Shown: one piece after another, positions 61,903 through 64,000 of the stretch | Layout of the letters: the number at the start of each line of letters is the position of its first letter | Numbering within the stretch: position 1 is the first letter of the stretch | Source: DATLXU01 sp035575515 | GTDB taxonomy: Bacteria; Acidobacteriota; Blastocatellia; UBA7656 | Direction: 5' to 3' | NCBI GenBank assembly: GCA_035575515.1 | Contig: DATLXU010000113.1 | Location: forward strand, 1-64,000 | DNA length: 64,000 bases | Notes under the pieces: generated by a model | Database searches by the model: none | What the model was told of the DNA's origin: nothing | The model's input: only the letters and a program-made list of their open reading frames with translations | Made by a program: the position numbers and the translations under genes

Positions 61903-63849
61903 ATGTCGTCGAGCATCGAATCAATCCTGAAAGAGAGCAGAGTATTCCAACCGCCTAAACAGTTCTCAGAGCAAGCGCACATCAAAAGCCTCGAAGAGTA
62001 TGAGCGCATATACCGCGAAGCCGAAGCCGACCCCGAAAAGTTCTGGGGCCGAATTGCTGATGAGCTTCACTGGTTTAAGAAGTGGGATAAAGTCCTCGAA
62101 TGGGATGCGCCTTGGGCCAAGTGGTTCACCGGAGGCCAACTCAATATCTCTTACAACTGCCTCGACCGCCACGTCGCAACATGGCGCAGGAACAAAGCCG
62201 CATACATCTGGGAAGGCGAGCCGGGCGAGATTCGCACCATCACCTATAATCAACTGCTCGCGGAAGTCTCGCGGTTCGCAAACGTCTTGAAATCTCTCGG
62301 CATAAAGAAAGGCGACACCGTTGCCATTTACATGGGCATGACGCCTGAGCTTCCCATCGCGATGCTTGCCTGCGCTCGAATAGGCGCGACGCACTCGGTC
62401 ATCTTCGGCGGCTTTTCGGCAAACGCAATCGTTGATCGGGTCAACGACGCGCAATCAGTCGCCGTCATCACTCAGGATGGCCTCTATCGGCGCGGCTCGG
62501 AAATCCCATTGAAAGCGACCGTTGATGAAGCGATGCCGCAGTGCGCTAGCGTGAAGAACGTGATCGTCTATAAGCGCACAGGCTCTCACGTCAACATGGA
62601 GTGGGGCCGCGACCACTGGTGGCATGAACTGATGGCTGATGCTTCAGACCACTGCGAAGCCGAATCTCTTGATGCAGAGCACCCGCTCTACATCCTCTAC
62701 ACTTCAGGCTCGACGGGAAGACCGAAGGGCGTAGTTCACACGACGGGTGGTTATTCTGCTGGAACATACATCACCACAAAATGGGTTTTCGATTTGAAAG
62801 ATGATGACATCTACTGGTGCACGGCTGACATCGGATGGGTGACCGGTCACAGCTACATCGTTTACGGTCCGCTTCAAAACGGAGCGACGGTTGTGATGTA
62901 CGAAGGCGCGCCGAATTATCCTCAGCCTGATCGCTTCTGGCAGATAATCGAGCGGCACAAGGTCAACATCTTCTACACCGCGCCAACAGCAATCCGCGCG
63001 TTTATGAAATGGGGCGAGCACTACCCGCGCCGTTACGAGATGAACTCGCTCAGATTGCTCGGAACTGTAGGCGAGCCTATTAATCCTGAAGCGTGGATGT
63101 GGTATCGCGAAGTTATTGGCCGCGAGCGTTGCCCGATAGTTGATACGTGGTGGCAGACCGAAACAGGGATGATAATGATAACACCGCTGCCCGGAGCGAT
63201 TGCGACAAAGCCCGGCTCAGCTACTCGCCCGTTTCCCGGCGTCATCGCAGACGTCGTGACTCGCGACGGCAATCCGGTTCCGCCCGGCTCAGGCGGTTAT
63301 CTCGTAATTAAACGGCCATGGCCTTCGATGCTGCGAACTATCTATGGCGACCCTGATCGTTACGTACAGCAGTACTGGTCCGACATTCCGGGAATGTATT
63401 TCACAGGCGACGGCGCGCGAAAAGATGAAGACGGATATTTCTGGATACTGGGTCGCGTGGATGATGTGATTAATGTCAGCGGCCATCGGCTGAGCACGAT
63501 GGAAGTTGAATCGGCTCTCGTAGCCCACCCTGCGGTGGCCGAAGCTGCTGTTGTCGCTCGGCCTGACGAGATCAAAGGTCAGGCTATCGCCGCGTTCGTC
63601 ACTCTTGAATCGGGCCAGAAGCCTTCGGATGCGCTCAAGGAAGAGTTGCGCAAGTGGGTCGCGCACGAGATAGGCGCGCTCGCGCGCCCCGACGACATTC
63701 GATTCGCAGACGCGCTGCCGAAGACTCGCAGTGGAAAGATCATGCGACGCTTGCTGCGCGAGATTGCAACGAGCGGCGATGTTCATGGAGATGTAACGAC
63801 ACTTGAAGATTTCTCTGTGCTGACGAAACTGAAAGAGGAGGAAGAATAA
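61903..63849 (+). CDS. acs: Acetyl-CoA synthetase
   Basis: A 648-residue AMP-forming acetate-CoA ligase. Motifs in order: WGRIADELHWFKKWDKVLEWD (N-terminal acetate-CoA ligase region), ILYTSGSTGRPKGVVHTTGG (P-loop-like AMP-binding), DIGWVTGHSYIVYGPL, DTWWQTETGMIM, YFTGDGARKDEDGYFWILGR and PKTRSGKIMRRLLR, whose Lys is the known acetylation-regulated residue. It makes acetyl-CoA from acetate. ATG 61903 is used as CGGAGGG lies nine bases upstream; an open frame from 61807 is not supported. Confidence 0.96.
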   Translation: MSSSIESILKESRVFQPPKQFSEQAHIKSLEEYERIYREAEADPEKFWGRIADELHWFKKWDKVLEWDAPWAKWFTGGQLNISYNCLDRHVATWRRNKAAYIWEGEPGEIRTITYNQLLAEVSRFANVLKSLGIKKGDTVAIYMGMTPELPIAMLACARIGATHSVIFGGFSANAIVDRVNDAQSVAVITQDGLYRRGSEIPLKATVDEAMPQCASVKNVIVYKRTGSHVNMEWGRDHWWHELMADASDHCEAESLDAEHPLYILYTSGSTGRPKGVVHTTGGYSAGTYITTKWVFDLKDDDIYWCTADIGWVTGHSYIVYGPLQNGATVVMYEGAPNYPQPDRFWQIIERHKVNIFYTAPTAIRAFMKWGEHYPRRYEMNSLRLLGTVGEPINPEAWMWYREVIGRERCPIVDTWWQTETGMIMITPLPGAIATKPGSATRPFPGVIADVVTRDGNPVPPGSGGYLVIKRPWPSMLRTIYGDPDRYVQQYWSDIPGMYFTGDGARKDEDGYFWILGRVDDVINVSGHRLSTMEVESALVAHPAVAEAAVVARPDEIKGQAIAAFVTLESGQKPSDALKEELRKWVAHEIGALARPDDIRFADALPKTRSGKIMRRLLREIATSGDVHGDVTTLEDFSVLTKLKEEEE

Positions 63850-63868
63850 AAGCAGTGGTCGGGGGGTC

Positions 63869-63982
63869 AGTGATCAGTGGTCAGTTAAAGGCTAAAGCTT
63901 TGAAAATGGCTCTGGAAGCCCGTTTCAAGTCAACTATCAAGCTATCAACTGAACACTGGCCACTGACCACTGACCACTGATC
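63869..63982. repeat. Composite palindromic element, copy C
   Basis: Outer arms GATCAGTGGTCAGT (63872-63885) and its exact inverse (63969-63982) enclose an inner palindrome CTTTGAAAATGGCT / AGCCCGTTTCAAG (63898-63929). It has the same layout and a similar core as the copies at 27404-27434 and 41177-41303. It lies between acs and a possible gene at the window edge. Confidence 0.65.
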
Positions 63983-63985
63983 GCT

Positions 63986-64000
63986 ATGAAAGTTCAACTA
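63986..64000 (+). CDS. Possible 5' end of a gene leaving the window on the right
   Basis: ATG at 63986 opens M-K-V-Q-L and the frame is still open at the edge. It directly follows the palindromic element, and no good ribosome-binding site is visible. The product is unknown. Confidence 0.3.

Noticed and set aside
1..64000. tRNA, rRNA, CRISPR arrays, complete insertion sequences and prophage genes
   Set aside because: I looked for cloverleaf-like T-loops, repeat-spacer arrays, transposases, integrases and phage structural motifs on both strands by eye and found none; a covariance-model search would be needed to exclude small RNAs.

Overview
The window looks like chromosomal DNA of a soil- or freshwater-type Acidobacteriota, most likely class Blastocatellia. 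This is inferred from gene style, not from a marker gene. The clues are a moderately GC-rich composition, two PknB-type kinases (one with a TPR tail, one opening with the 'MTPDRRQKIESIFQSAL' lead typical of this phylum), large hybrid sensor kinases, DUF1844 and DUF4178 proteins, a zinc-ribbon/GspG-like fusion, and many short palindromic repeats between genes. I saw no rRNA, tRNA, CRISPR array, prophage or complete insertion sequence. Almost all of the window is coding.

Layout. 0-5 kb: an ECF sigma factor and its zinc-binding anti-sigma factor (minus strand) diverge from a Tat-exported metallophosphoesterase, a CuA-type cupredoxin, a c-type cytochrome and a GAF-SpoIIE phosphatase. Two ECF-like promoter motifs with identical spacing face away from each other between them. 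5-12.2 kb: a tightly packed minus-strand cassette of speD (AdoMet decarboxylase), a two-domain DUF4178 zinc-ribbon membrane protein, a 59-residue membrane peptide, a DUF350 membrane protein, a membrane-fused spermidine-synthase-like enzyme, a Tat-exported flavin amine-oxidase-like protein and a polytopic membrane protein. This is the best candidate for a poorly described system. 12.4-19.8 kb: a secreted M15-like protein, two alpha/beta hydrolases, a HELTH metalloprotein, a CHASE-PAS hybrid kinase and a zinc-ribbon/GspG fusion. 19.8-26.8 kb: two Ser/Thr kinases flank an atypical ROK protein and a soluble transhydrogenase. 26.8-31.3 kb: a form II CO-dehydrogenase/xanthine-dehydrogenase-like operon (S-L-M-G order). 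31.6-35.8 kb: luciferase-like monooxygenase, AraC regulator, RibF, MBL hydrolase and DUF1844. 36-43 kb: zinc ribbon, MazG, MscS, SDR, Tat amidohydrolase and small proteins. 43-51 kb: CBS protein, a 49-residue basic protein, DUF72, a 1253-residue hybrid kinase and a subtilase. 51-64 kb: aldehyde dehydrogenase, cysS, a nucleotidyltransferase gene interrupted by a stop codon, ilvE, a MoxR / D-aminoacylase / NUDIX / DUF58 operon, a coiled-coil protein and acetyl-CoA synthetase.

How the genes work together. The sigma/anti-sigma pair probably controls an exported redox set. The speD cassette would make an aminopropylated product at the membrane and possibly oxidise it outside. The cox-like operon supplies a molybdenum hydroxylase. 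MoxR and DUF58 normally act together on envelope or complex assembly. Composite palindromic repeats recur between operons and, near 6.1 kb, encode the ends of two genes.
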